A DNA stretch of 64,000 nucleotides from NCBI GenBank assembly GCA_019009955.1, contig CM032232.1, positions 136,978,001-137,042,000 of the forward strand, given 5' to 3'. The position numbers were made by a program, and so were the translations under genes. The notes under the pieces were generated by a model. The model made no database searches. It was not told the origin of the DNA and was given only the letters and a program-made list of their open reading frames with translations. The stretch is from Riptortus pedestris (lineage: Eukaryota; Arthropoda; Insecta; Hemiptera; Alydidae). Positions 44,399 through 55,696 of this stretch are shown here, one piece after another (position 1 is the stretch's first letter; every line of letters starts with the position of its first letter).

Positions 44399-44474
44399 AA
44401 ACAGCTGTTCTCTTTCCCGGTCTAGGGAGGGAAAAGTTTTTCCCTCCCTAGACCGGGAAAGAGAACAGCTGTTT
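44399..44474. repeat. Perfect inverted repeat, 37-bp arms, 2-nt spacer
   Basis: The left arm starts AAACAGCTGTTCTC and ends GGGAGGGAAAA; the right arm is its exact reverse complement, separated by GT (44436-44437). CAGCTG occurs in both arms. Weaker symmetry continues outside (ATGTAAGTAT at 44360 against ATACTTACTTACAT at 44475). It could be a small hairpin-forming element or a young inverted duplication. Confidence 0.95.
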
Positions 44475-45001
44475 ATACTTACTTACATACTATCAGTTGA
44501 AGTTACAGTTTCCAACACTAGGTTACGCTAGCGTTTCTATTCGAAAAACAATTTATATCTTAGTTATTTTAAAGCACTAAAGATATTATTGGTCGATTAC
44601 TTATCATTAGAAAATATAATTACACTAATTTAACTTAGTTTTATTATAAAATTTGAAAGAGTTATTAAAGTTATGTTACTTGTATCAGGTTAGTGCTCTA
44701 AATCAGCTGTTCAGAAATAATCGATACTACAGAATGCAAAACAAATCATTTAATATGATACTACTTAATAATTACGAGTTTAAATTATATTTTGCATTTT
44801 TTGCCTCGTGATGTAAAGTATCGTTCATAACTCGGGCGGAAAGTGAGTTTCCAATTCCTCGATCTAATTTCCAGCCTCGGCTTCGCCTCGGCCGTAAAAC
44901 ACGATCTCGCATAGGAAACAGTCAATTTCCGCCCTTGCAATGAAATATACTATTTCACTCCTAACCACAATAGGCACTGTTAACTTCCCGTTCTTATTAC
45001 A

Positions 45002-45007
<6 letters not shown>

Positions 45008-45063
<56 letters not shown>

Positions 45064-45258
45064 TTCAGACCACTGGATGCATATTGTGCAACAATATGGT
45101 TCATATTAGTGGAGATATGGAAAATCGAGCATGTGGAATCTGCTTATTTTACGAGACGAAATTTTGTCGTCTCCTTTTAGGTAAGATCGATGGACATTTG
45201 AAGAAATATTTTGAGTATAACTTCAATCGCTGACATCCCTTAAGGAAGATTTGCTAAT
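45008..45258 (-). mobile_element. TA tract with family H 5' end, partly rearranged
   Basis: A TA run at 45008-45059, then unrelated sequence, then TCTCCTTTTAGGTAAGATCG, ATGGACATTTGAAGAAATA and CGCTGACATCCCTTAAGG with GATTTGCTAATAA. The segment between TA and TCTCC differs from the usual family sequence. Confidence 0.6.
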
Positions 45259-45730
45259 AAGAGTTAGAGACAGCGAGTTCGTCATTCCTCAATCCAAAAA
45301 CTCTGAAGTATTACTTCTGAAAAGTCAGAACAGCTTTAGTAGAACAATACAGAGAGACAAACTGTAATTTAAATAGGAACTGGGATCTTTGTCTATTTCG
45401 CTATTTCCTTTCATGACTTCAATTTGTTAATCCTCTCTCTGCAATCTTTCTGTTCTTTCCTCTTTGTTCAGTTTGTCTTCATTATGTCACTAAATTAATT
45501 TAAATGGATTCCAAAGAGAAATAGGGCGGACGTAAAATAAAACCCCTTCAATGTACACAGAGCGGACATTGTTTTCTTCGAATTAAATTGCGGAAATGAG
45601 ATCACAATCATTCGCTATAGTCTCCTTAATTATTCACTACAGACATGGTTTTTCGAATATTAAATTACTCATTAGTCCCATTCATGAACAACAAAAAGAT
45701 TTAACTAATATAAGATATCCCTTTTTATAA
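45259..45730. other. Unrecognised AT-rich DNA
   Basis: No ORF, RNA gene or repeat phrase was recognised. Confidence 0.45.
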
Positions 45731-45866
45731 TTTTTTGCAGATTTCTCTCAAAGGAAACCAGCTTTTGGGATTGGACTCATGGCACGATTTTCGAAAAAGT
45801 TTAGCCAATATCCATCAATCCTACCTAGGAGATGACGAAAATGAGGTCCGTTCAAAACTGTATATG

Positions 45867-45925
<59 letters not shown>

Positions 45926-46165
45926 CTGCTCTAGCGGTCGCAATTATTGTATAATCGTTACCAAACTCGATATTTAGTCGTTTTATGTAAAAAGAAAGAT
46001 CAAGTGATGTGATGTGAGGAAACTGAGGTCCTTCGACTATGTATATATTTTTTTGAACGGAAATAATTTTCGTCATCTCGTAGGTAGGGTCGAAGGACAT
46101 TTGAGAGAATTTGTCAAAAATCGCTTCATAAATATGATCTCAACAGCCGATTTCCCTTAAGAGAA
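45731..46165. mobile_element. Two family H 5' halves in inverted arrangement
   Basis: A plus-oriented 5' end (TTGCAGATTTCTCTCAAAGG, CCTACCTAGGAGATGACG) runs through (TA)n (about 45866-45923) and CTCTAGCGGTCGCAATTATT to AAAGAAAGATCAAG. It switches at about 46005 to a minus-oriented 5' end: TTTTTGAACGGAAATAATTTTC, CGAAGGACATTTGAG, GATTTCCCTTAAGAGAAATC. Neither 3' terminus is present. Confidence 0.75.
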
Positions 46166-46334
46166 ATCATATATATAGAAATTACGTACACATCTAATAA
46201 GTATAGAAACAAGAATTATTTAATGGTAGCAATCAACCAACATTCATAAAAACTCTTACTTCAATTTACACAGTAAGGAGAATTGTCTGCTACTTATAAA
46301 TAATGAGGGTCTAATGTCTAAGAACCGTATCTAC

Positions 46335-46530
46335 AAAAGTTCGTCACGCAGTATAACGCTTGTGATCTCATATCACCACGTATTCTCTATTTACATGTAA
46401 AACCCGGTACGTAGAAGGGGGGGGGGGTTACTGAAGGAAGGAAACAAGAAATTTCATTAGAATAGAAACCTCATTTGTGTTATCCCCTGGGTAGGATCGA
46501 TGGACATTTGAAGAAATATCTGCTAAAACC
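46335..46530 (-). mobile_element. Family H, miniature with both ends but no middle
   Basis: AAAAGTTCGTCACGCAGTAT at the left (3' end) and GGTAGGATCGATGGACATTTG with ATCTGCTAAAA at the right (5' end). Between them lie a G run (46418-46427) and GGAAACAAGAAATTTC. The TA tract is gone, suggesting internal deletion. Confidence 0.6.
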
Positions 46531-47210
46531 TACTGTTTCAGAAGATGCGATTGAAAGTTCCTTACCCAGTAACTTCGTGTGAAAAAAATTGAAGACAATA
46601 CATAACAACGTTTTTACTGAATGCAGTGGTGGATTTACCTCAATTTGTAGGTACGGTTCTTTGACCATAAACATCGATAAATACCACCAATTACCAATAT
46701 GTGAGCATATTATTTGAGGCCATTTATTCTCGATGTATGAAGTGTGAGTAACCCAACTCGTTAACCACTTCTGTCTACCGCTCTCTTATTTGTTATGTTA
46801 ATTAAATAAATATACACAAAACTCAATCGAACGAATTTAAGCCAGCAACAAAATGTAACGGGAAAGCCAATATTTGGGGATGTGTATTGACTGAGGACTC
46901 CCGTATGGACAAACTAAAAACAACCCCCTCCGGCCACCGAGTACAGAGTTTCATGTAATACAGCCTCAAACAGCTGGGCTTATCACAAATCATAGGAAAG
47001 GTCAGTGGTTTGTGTCTCTGAAGTCATATTGACGGTAGTTAATAAAGTCATAATTTGATTACTGCATCGCTGGCAGTTTGACGACGGTGTAAGTTTGATT
47101 CGGGGATTCAGGTTGGACGTTTGAGTAAAGGGGTTGGTCTTAAACTCACTTGATAGACCTAGAGTCTTGCGTCCAATTTTCACCAAGAAAATAGGAATTT
47201 TTGTTTTTAG
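46531..47210. other. Unrecognised DNA
   Basis: A palindrome-free, repeat-poor stretch with no recognised gene. Open frames of up to about 105 codons on the minus strand extend into the following family H end and show no motif. Confidence 0.4.
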
Positions 47211-47213
47211 CAG

Positions 47214-47494
47214 ATTTTCTTTAGGAAAATCAGATATTGAGGTCGTACTCATGATGCGATTTTCGAAAAAGATCTTCAAATGTCCATCGATCCTACCCAA
47301 GAGATGACGAAAATGAGGTACGTTCGAAATTTTACAAATATGCCAATATACAAATATATATGAATTTTACAATTTTAGCAAATATATATTTGTCTGTTAA
47401 CGCTCTAGCGGCCGCAATTTTTGTTTGATCGTTACCAAACTCAACATTTAATCATTTTATGTAAAAGAAAGATCAAGGTCGTTAATGGCTGAAA
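47214..47494 (+). mobile_element. Family H, 5' half
   Basis: TTTTAGCAGATTTTCTTTAGG, CGTACTCATGATGCGATTTTC, CCATCGATCCTACCCAAGAG, a short non-uniform TA region, TCTGTTAACGCTCTAGCGGC and AAGAAAGATCAAGGTCG. It stops at GGCTGAAAAG. Confidence 0.75.
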
Positions 47495-47647
47495 AGTTTT
47501 ATTAACAATGAAAGCACTACAACCAAACGTACAAATGTCCATCTATTGGTAACACTAGCTACCACACAAAAATATTCTTTCATTGGAATCATCAGCTGTT
47601 GGTTAAAAACGAGAATGAAGGAAATCTAGAAGTAATGGCTAATTTAG

Positions 47648-47735
47648 AAGTCCGCCACGCAGGGGCTGCGGAAGCTAAGCAGATTTCCCAGGTAAAGTTT
47701 TGCAATAGATAAATATACATACTGGTAACACAACA
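47648..47735 (-). mobile_element. Family H, 3' end fragment
   Basis: AAGTCCGCCACGCAGGGGC, GCTAAGCAGATTTCCCAGG and TTTTGCAATAGATAAATATAC. It faces the plus-oriented long copy that follows. Confidence 0.7.
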
Positions 47736-47764
47736 TTTCTTTCGCATAACGTTTTTTAACATAA

Positions 47765-49145
47765 TCACCCATCAAATATATTACGGAAATACGTCAGTTA
47801 TAATGACGGAATTATACATCGGATCGAAATATTATATAGAATCAATCTTATTGAAAATTAAATGCACTTTAATTATTGTTATACACATTTATTCTCTATC
47901 TTGAATATTAACCGAGATATTTGCATTTTTCAGTTTTCAGCCTTCAGCAAACCCCCACTTCTACTCATGTTACATAGTAGACTCTGTTATATAATAATCC
48001 ACATTATTCAAAGCTTACATACCAAATATTGTTTTCAAGAGACCTTTATTGTCGAGATACATGCTAATATAATTGGGTGATCCCCCCCCCCTTGTCATAA
48101 GTTCTTGGACCACTAAAATTTTGATTCATAATACATGACAGTACTAGATGTAGTAAATAGTTTTCAATAAAATTAATATATTATATTCTGATATATTTCA
48201 GTAATTGTTTTTCTTTCCAGTGAGAGCGTTTCAGACGCTTCCCGTTCTTCTATTATATAATAAGCCACATTATTTTAAGCTTAAATATCAAATATTGTAT
48301 TCATGAGATCTTTTTTATACGAGATACATGCAAATATGTCTTGGTGACCCCACCTGTCTTAAGGTCTTGGATTACTAAAATTTAATTGATTGGGATAACA
48401 ATTATTCTGACTCATTATTAATTACAGTACTAGACATAGTAAATAGTTCTCAATAAAATTAATATGTTATATTCTGATGTATTTAAGTAATTGTGTTTCT
48501 TTCCGGGTGCGGCTGGCAGATCAGTTTATTTACATTTCAAACGCTTCCTGTCGGCAAGTTATTGAAATTGACTGAAACGTTTCTTATTTCGGTTTGTATT
48601 TATTTACTTAATATTCACGGTGCTGTTGTGTTAGCAGTATTCAGATTTATTTATTTATTTATGTAGGTGTGTCGCAATTTAAGCGATTCACACATTTTCT
48701 TGTTATAATATTGAAATAGTATAGGTAAAGCCACCTTATAAAAACCAAAAAAAAAAAGGTTAAAAAATCTATAGAGGTAGGTAAAAGTACGGTTATTTAT
48801 TTATTCTCCAGTGGATATTATTCTAGTCTAGTGTTTGAAATGTTAAATCTGGTTGTAAATATTCGTGTCTTTGAGGTGTTTCGAATTTTTGTTATGTATG
48901 GGCTATTGCCGTGTAGTAGTTCAGATAGGTTGCTGGGTAAGTTCTTGTCGGTTATTAGTCTGCAGTCTGTAAGTAAGTGTTTGATAGTTAGTTGTGTATT
49001 GCAGAGTGTACATAAAGGTGGATCAGTCCTAGTCATGAGGTGTCCGTGTGTTATCCGTGAATGAATGTATTCAGATTTATCTAGTACTAAACGTCACGAG
49101 GGAAATCTGTTTAATTTACGCAGCCCCTGCGTGACGGACGTTTTT
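47765..49145 (+). mobile_element. Family H, long-variant 3' part split by a LINE
   Basis: Contains ATCGGATCGAAATATTATA, ACCGAGATATTTGC, CTTCAGCAAACCCCCACTTC, ACCAAATATTGTTTTC and a directly repeated AATAGTTTTCAATAAAATTAA / AATAGTTCTCAATAAAATTAA module. The 3' end is at 49093-49145: GAGGGAAATCTG, hairpin CGCAGCCCCTGCG, TGACGGACG. A LINE fragment (48651-49066) is inserted between duplicated GTATTCAGATTTAT sequences. Confidence 0.75.
48651..49066 (-). mobile_element. 5'-truncated LINE tail with 14-bp target duplication
   Basis: Flanked by GTATTCAGATTTAT at 48637-48650 and 49067-49080. The minus strand encodes TRTDPPLCTLCNTQLTIKHLLTDC, the C-terminal finger of jockey/I-type ORF2, followed by an untranslated region and a (TAAA)n-type tail (TTTATTTATTTA on the plus strand at about 48649-48661). 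Tail, truncation and a 14-bp duplication are the marks of target-primed reverse transcription. Confidence 0.88.
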
Positions 49146-49386
49146 AAGTTTGAATGGGCATTATAAATGAAAGTATATATGTAAATAGAAGTTTTTCCAT
49201 AAAAAAACGTGATGTTTTAATGCAATATTTTTGTGGCCAAAGAGCTTCGCGATGTCAATTTTATAACAAAGAAAACATGAAAACTAATTGGATTACATTC
49301 CCACAGAGCATAGAGTTTTCACTATGGAGTTTCTCTATACAACTATCCGTCACAGATGTTCCATCATTTGGGCACACGAAGTGTCA

Positions 49387-49440
<54 letters not shown>

Positions 49441-49870
49441 CACGCACAAAGGTCTGCAACACGTGGGTTTAATGTAATACGACCACCAACCACAGGGCTT
49501 ATCAGTATTCATAGAAAGGGCTCTAGGGATTGTGTCTCCGAAGTGTCATAATCAGTAGTTAACACGGGGATAATTTAACTATGGCTTTGGAGACAGTTTA
49601 ACGATTACTTAAGTTTGATTAGTTTGCGTCGCTTTGGCAAGGAATAAGATCCAACTCAATAAACATAACTGGTTTAATAGTCAAATCCAGATTTGATCCA
49701 TTGATATACTCAGCAATTAAACATTATATATAATGACTGTTTGATGATAGTTGGCTCTATTTATGCAGTGCTTCAGGAAAACTTTAGACTATTAGTCTTT
49801 AGTGCTGGGAAAAAAGTGTAATAGAACGAGTAATGTACATCTAGTTGTGCTGTAAATCATGATTCCAGCA
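49146..49870. repeat. Unrecognised DNA with a (CA)n tract at 49389-49446
   Basis: The CA run is interrupted once by TATA. Frames across it are artefacts. The flanks show no gene or known repeat. Confidence 0.6.
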
Positions 49871-49879
49871 ATTATTATA

Positions 49880-51496
49880 CTCAAAGAGTTAATTAATTTT
49901 CATTATACCCTGGGAGGAAATAATAAATGTCTAATTCAAATACAGATTATGCTTAACAAGGAATCTATTTGATTGCCTATTACACCAAATGATCCCACAT
50001 TTCAATTGGTAAAAATAATGAACACAGCATAAGAAACGTTCGAGTAATTATTATACTAATCCGATTAGCAACATTCGAGTAATTATTATAATCAGAGCTT
50101 AAAGGTTATTCGAGTCATTGTTTTACTCATGTCTTCAGCTATGTTTAAGTAATTATTCTACTAACCAGTTTAGCGACATTCGAGTAATTATTATAATCAG
50201 AGCTTAAAGGATATTCGAGTCATTATTATAATAAGGTCTTCAGCTATGTTCGAGTAATTATTATACTCACCAGTTTAAGAACATTCGAGTAATTATTATA
50301 CTAACCAGTTTAGCGACATTCGAGTAATTATTATAATAAGGTCTTCAGCTATGTGTTGAGTAATTATTATACTAACCAGTTTAGCGACATTCGAGTAATT
50401 ATTATACTAACCAGTTTAGCGACATTCGAGTAATTATTATAATCAGCGCTTAAAGGATATTCGAGTCATTATTATACTCAGGTCTTCAGCTATGTGTTGA
50501 GTAATTATTATACTAACCAGTTTAGCGACATTCGAGTAATTATTATAATCAGAGCTTAAATGATATTCGAGTCATTATTATAATAAGGTCTTCAGCTATG
50601 TTCGAGTAATTATTATACTAACCAGTTTAGCGACATACGAGTAATTATTATAATCAGAGCTTAAAGGATATTCGAGTCATTATTATAATAAGGTCTTCAG
50701 CTATGTTCGAGTAATTATTATACTAACCAGTTTAGCGACATACGAGTAATTATTATAATCAGAGCTTAAAGGATATTCGAGTCATTATTATAATAAGGTC
50801 TTCAGCTATGTTCGAGTAATTATTATACTCACCAGTTTAAGAACATTCGAGTAATTATTATAATCACAGCTTAAAGGATATTCGAGTCATTATTATAATA
50901 AGGTCTTCAGCTATGTTCGAGTAATTATTATACTAACCAGTTTAAGAACATTCGAGTAATTATTATAATCAGAGCTTAAATGTTAGTCGAGTCATTGTTT
51001 TACTCAGATCTTCAGCTATGTTCGAGTAATTGTTATACTAACCAGTTTAAGAACATTCGAGTAATTATTATAATCACAGCTTAAAGGATATTCGAGTCAT
51101 TATTATAATAAGGTCTTCAGCTATGTTCGAGTAATTATTATACTCGCCAGTTTAAGAACATTCCAGTAATTATTATAATCAGAGCTTAAAGGATATTCGA
51201 GTCATTATTATAATAAGGTCTTCAGCTATGTTCGAGTAATTATTATACTAACCAGTTTAAGAACATTCGAGTAATTATTATAATCAGAGCTTAAAGGTTA
51301 TTCGAGTCATTGTTTTACTCAGATCTTCAGCTATGTCTGTGTACTTATTATACTAACCAGTTTAGCCACATTCAATAATTATCAGAATCAGTGCTGAATG
51401 GTTATTCGAATCACCATTATATTCAGGAATTCAGCTAAGTTCGATTAACTGTTATACTAATCAGTTTAGCAACATTCGAGTAATTATTATAATCAT
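49880..51496. repeat. Satellite: 35-bp units in 105-bp trimers
   Basis: Each unit begins TTCGAGTAATTATTATA or TTCGAGTCATTATTATA. Three types follow each other: one with ACTAACCAGTTTAG, one with ATCAGAGCTTAAAGG and one with ATAAGGTCTTCAGCTATG. Each is 35 bp, so the higher-order period is 105 bp, with occasional unit skipping. The leading flank (about 49935-50035, with ATCTATTTGATTGCC and AAAAATAATGAACA) recurs at 53665-53745. The array continues at 52752-52779, 53651-53780 and 58371-58620, separated by insertions. Confidence 0.95.
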
Positions 51497-51510
51497 AGCT
51501 TAAAGGTTAT

Positions 51511-52750
51511 GTCTTCGTGTTGTAGATCACATATCGGCATCTATTGAGCGAAAAGAGCATTGCACGTCAGCCTTTCTTGATGTTGCCCAAGCCTTTGACA
51601 AGGTCTGGCATAACGGCTTACTCTATAAGCTCAAGCTACTCCATCCCAGCACATTCTACCTTATACTCAGATCCTATCTTTCCAACAGGGTTTTCCGAGT
51701 CCGTCAAGAAAATGAATACTCAGACTACACTATCCTGTGGATGCAGGAGTTCCCCAGGGCAGTGGCCTGGGACCACAACTGTATCTCATATACACATATG
51801 ACATTCCTACATCACCAACAACACTCCTAGCTACCTATGCAGATGACACAACAATCCTTTCATCCGATCCCGATCCTATTACTTCTTCGAACAATCTCCA
51901 ATTCCATTTAACCAAGATTGAAAAATGGTGCAATGCTTGGCGCATACAGATCAACAAGCAAATCTCACCATATCACCTTTCCCTCCGGCGAAGTTCCTGT
52001 CCTCCTGTTCATTTCAACAATATTCCTTTACCACTAACAGATTGTGTACGCTTCCTTGGACTACATTTGGACACCAGACTTACTTGGAAATCCCGCACAA
52101 TAATTAAAAGATAGGAACTAAATAGACGATTCAGACAACTTTACGGACTGCTAAACAGAAGATCTCACTTGTCTATCGAAAAAAAAAAACTAACAATATA
52201 CAAGCTACTACTAAATCCAATATGGACATAAGGAATAGAAGTGTGGGGTACAGCAAAACCTTAAAACATCAGACGCATCCAGACCTTCCAATCCAAAGTA
52301 CTGCGACCCATAGTAGATGCTCCATATTATGTTGCAAACCATAAAACAACAATAAAGATCATAATATCCAATTTGTAAACGACCTGATTCCCCTAAGATT
52401 CAGAAAATTCCACAGCAGACTGTTCAGTCATCCTAATCCAGAAGTCCTAGCCCTTTCCAGTACCACTCATCCATATTCCCCTCGACAAGAGACAATGGCC
52501 CAGAGATCTCCTATAGAAGTGTAAAGTGAAGTGATAGCAGTGGCTATTTTCTTATCAAGTGCCATTCCTCCTTAGCTCTTGACTTCCTTGCCAGGCAGGG
52601 AATGGCTGCTCCTCTCATTGTGCTGAAGGGGTGTAGCTTCTGTCGAGAGTGATGGAGGGACTATTGTATTGTACATATCACACATTACCAAATGCATTTA
52701 AATGCAGACTCTAATATTCTAAATAAAATAATATAAATATAAATGTTAAA
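51511..52750 (+). pseudogene. Jockey-like LINE, 5'-truncated, with 14-bp target duplication
   Basis: Flanked by AGCTTAAAGGTTAT at 51497-51510 and 52751-52764. In three plus-strand frames it encodes AFLDVAQAFDKVWHNGLLYKLK, VPQGSGLGPQLYLIYTYDIP, YADDTTIL, RFLGLHLDTRLTWK, VWGTAKP and IRRIQTFQSKVLRPIVDAPYYV. These are the reverse-transcriptase palm (YADD), thumb and downstream segments of jockey-clade elements. Frameshifts and stops make it dead. The 3' untranslated part ends in ATAAAATAATATAAATATAA. Confidence 0.92.
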
Positions 52751-52779
52751 AGCTTAAAGGTTATTCGAGTTATTGTTAT

Positions 52780-53645
52780 TGTTAGGGCGTGCGGTTAGCT
52801 TTTGCGGTAATAATAATAGAGCTATTTCGGCACCAAAATGTCGGGGCGGGGAAGATTTTTAGTCCCGGGTTTCGGCACCAAAATGTAAGAGCGGGAAGCT
52901 ATTTAAAGGCAAGAATAAGAGAGCATTAGACTGAAATATTTACTATTTTTCTGGAAAGATGAGGGGAAATAATACAAGTCACTATTTAAGTTCTCCAAAG
53001 AATCAAGTATATTGAATTGATTAAGCAACATATAATACACTTTATAGATATAGAGGTTGAAAAAGAAACAAAGGAAACTTAACTTTATAAAATAATTTAG
53101 CGGCAAGCCAATAATATATATACAATAGAATGATCGATCGGTCCTATATTGTGAGTACTCATTTAATAATTTGCGTAGATAATGCTAGCATTATTAGAAG
53201 TAGGTACCTGCGGGAAACATATACTTTCCTTGAAGTGGAGTCTTCTTCCGGTATTATTTTCTGTGTTTCCTATAAGATTCTGCCTTCTAGCTGGTTGCGG
53301 TGATCCGTATATGATGGTAGCGTTGTGGGAGATGAAAGATTGACTATAACTGTGGCAGTAGAACCGTCCCTGGAGAGGCCCACTGAGCGGTTATCTATGA
53401 AGCGGTGTACACACTTTACTGTAGCGGAGAAAACAACCCCGGAGGGGACAAAGCCCCACTGGCTGTAGATACGACCCCTGAGAGCGCCAAAGCCCAACTG
53501 ACCTGTTCCGCTTGAAACCAGCCCGTGCCTTCTTGAGCTGCAACGTAGTTTCCGCTGTAGGCCAGAGCCTTGGTGATCTGCATGTGTGTGGCGGGTTTGT
53601 GAACTCACAGAGCTCGGGAAACTCAATTTAAAAGACGACTGAACA
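52780..53645 (-). mobile_element. Collapsed LTR element (5' LTR, leader, end of 3' LTR)
   Basis: Flanked by GTTAT at 52775-52779 and 53646-53650. On the minus strand a complete LTR (53645-52884, starting TGTTCAGTCGTC, ending CTCTTACA) is followed by a leader with TTTTGGTGCCGAAACCCGGG and a second ATTTTGGTGCCGAAA. The last about 40 bases, ending ACGCCCTAACA, resemble the LTR's own 3' end. The simplest reading is a large deletion from the leader to the end of the 3' LTR. It is the same family as the solo LTR at 34024-34874. A 140-codon frame within it has no recognised domain. Confidence 0.8.
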
Positions 53646-54309
53646 GTTATACTAAGCATAAGAAAAAATCTATTTGATTGCTTATTAAACAAAATGATAC
53701 CACTTGTTCATTGATAAAAATAATGAACATAGAGGTTAAGAAACGGACGTGTACTTATTATTCTCACCAGTTTAAAGTAGTTAAACTCAAGGTACGTATA
53801 ATATAAGGTAGCACCATTCGCGAGTAGCCAATCAGAATGCAGCAAGCATCTACGTCACTGGGAAACAATATTCGGGGCGGACTAGCCGAAATACGATCAA
53901 TATAAGCAGTTTTCTGATTAATTTAGCGAATAAAAAATTGTTAAAATGGTATATGTCTGTAAATGATACAAATTACTTTAGTTGAATATATATTATTTCA
54001 AATAAACCATGTACAAATTAGATTCCATTAAAACTAAATACATAATAGTTCCTTAAAAATTATATATGTTGGGTTACATTTAAAAATCGTAATTTTTCTA
54101 GGTAATTAGCACAACAAAAAGTAAAATTTTACTATAATAAGATGAAATCTCCAAAACATGAAAACAGTAATGACTTCTATTATACAAACAAATAAAAGTT
54201 AATAAAATTGAGACTAACCAAGCAATAAACAATGATACCCAGTTAAAAATGAATAAAAATGAGTAAATTATTTTAAACATCAGCTAGTCAATATAGGTAC
54301 AAGATTTTT

Positions 54310-55590
54310 AAAGGTTATCATTGGCATGTAGTCCTCCTTGTAATAAAAAGATGCTTATATTTAGTCACTGGAATTCTTGGTTCTAGTAGCATCCTTGTGA
54401 AGAGAATGGCACTGATATTGGAGCATATGCATTGAAACCGCACTGTCCCATAGAATAACTAACTGTGGAGGAAACATGTAATATCATTAATGATAGACCA
54501 TGGGAAATAAACTCCTATAGTGCTCTATAGAAAACACTACAAGAAGATAATTCTGTTACTCAGACTTTAAAACTTATCTTTTTTTTTAAAAAAAAAGCTC
54601 TCATTGGCATGTAGTCCTCCTTGTAATAAAAATATGCTAACATTTTGAGCCGCAGGGAATCCCTGGTTCCAGTAGCATCCTTGTGAAGAGAAAGGTACTG
54701 ATGTTGGAGCATATGCATTGAAACCGCACTGTCCCATTGAATAAATAACTGTGGAAGAAACATGTAATATCATTAATTGATGATAGAGTCACTATAGAAA
54801 ACACTACAAGAAGATAATTCTGTTACTCAGATTTTAAAACTTATCTTTTTTTAAAAAAAGCTGTCATTGGCATGAAGTCCTCCTTGTAATAAAAAAATGC
54901 TAACATTTTGAGCCGCAGGGAAACCTTGGTTCCAGTAACATCCTTGTGAAGAGAAAGGCACTGATGTTGGAGCATATGCATTGAAACCGCACTGTCCCAT
55001 AGAATAAATAACTGTGAAGGAAACATGTAATATCATTAATGATGGAGCATGGGAAATAAACTCCTATAGTGCGCTATAGGATACACTACAAGAAAAGTAT
55101 TTTGTTTCTTTCATTTTAAATCTTACCTTTTTAAAAGCTCCCATTGGCATGAAGTCCCTCTTGTCCAAAACAGTTGCTGCTGATATATTTTGAGTGTATG
55201 CACTGAAACCGCACTGTCCCATAGAATAAATAACTGTGGAGGAAACATGTAATATCATTAATGATGGAGCATGGGAAATAAACTCCTATAGTGCTCTATA
55301 GGATACACTACAAGAAAAGTATTTTGTTTCTTTCATTTTAAATCTTACCTTTTTAAAAGCTCCCATTGGCATGAAGTCCCTCTTGTCCAAAACAGTTGCT
55401 GCTGATATATTTTGAGTGTATGCACTGAAACCGCACTGTCCCATAGAATAAATAACTGTGGAGGAAACATGTAATATCATTAATGATGGAGCATGGGAAA
55501 TAAACTCCTATAGTGCTCTATAGGATACACTACAAGAAAAGTATTTTGTTTCTTTCATTTTAAATCTTACCTTTTTAAAAGCTCCCATTG
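54310..55590 (-). repeat. Exon-like tandem repeat array within the P-type element
   Basis: Starts of CATTGGCATG on the plus strand at 54319, 54602, 54865, 55142, 55364 and 55586 give units of 283, 263, 277, 222 and 222 bp. On the minus strand each of the five full units has an acceptor-like TTTCCTCCACAG (or close variant) before TTATTTATTC or TTAGTTATTC. The units at 55349-55455 and 55127-55233 end in AAAAAG followed by donor-like GTAAGA, delimiting 107-nt exon-like segments; 55571 has the same donor. In the next two older units the donor reads ATAAGT. All units keep open frames such as YSMGQCGF. Whether they are transcribed, and which frame is used, is unknown. Confidence 0.75.
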
Positions 55591-55668
55591 GCATGAAGTC
55601 CGTCTTGTCCTTTTTTAATGCAATGATGCTGATGCTTCCCATTTACGAACTTTCCGTGCAGCACTCAT
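55571..55668 (-). CDS. Possible small first exon upstream of the repeat array
   Basis: After the transposase stop, the minus strand has ATG at 55668 starting MSAARKVRKWEASAS. The segment runs to the AAAAAG/GTAAGA donor-like site at 55571, identical to those closing the 107-nt segments. In the ATG frame a stop (TAA) occurs after 17 codons; another frame continues into DFMPMGAFKK. Either the frame is broken by an indel or this is not coding. Confidence 0.3.
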
Positions 55669-55696
55669 TTTTTTCGTTGTTGTTTATACACCGTAT

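Noticed and set aside
50030..51496. Regular repeats as a possible CRISPR array
   Set aside because: The 35-bp units are contiguous with no unique spacers, there are no cas genes, and the context is clearly eukaryotic.
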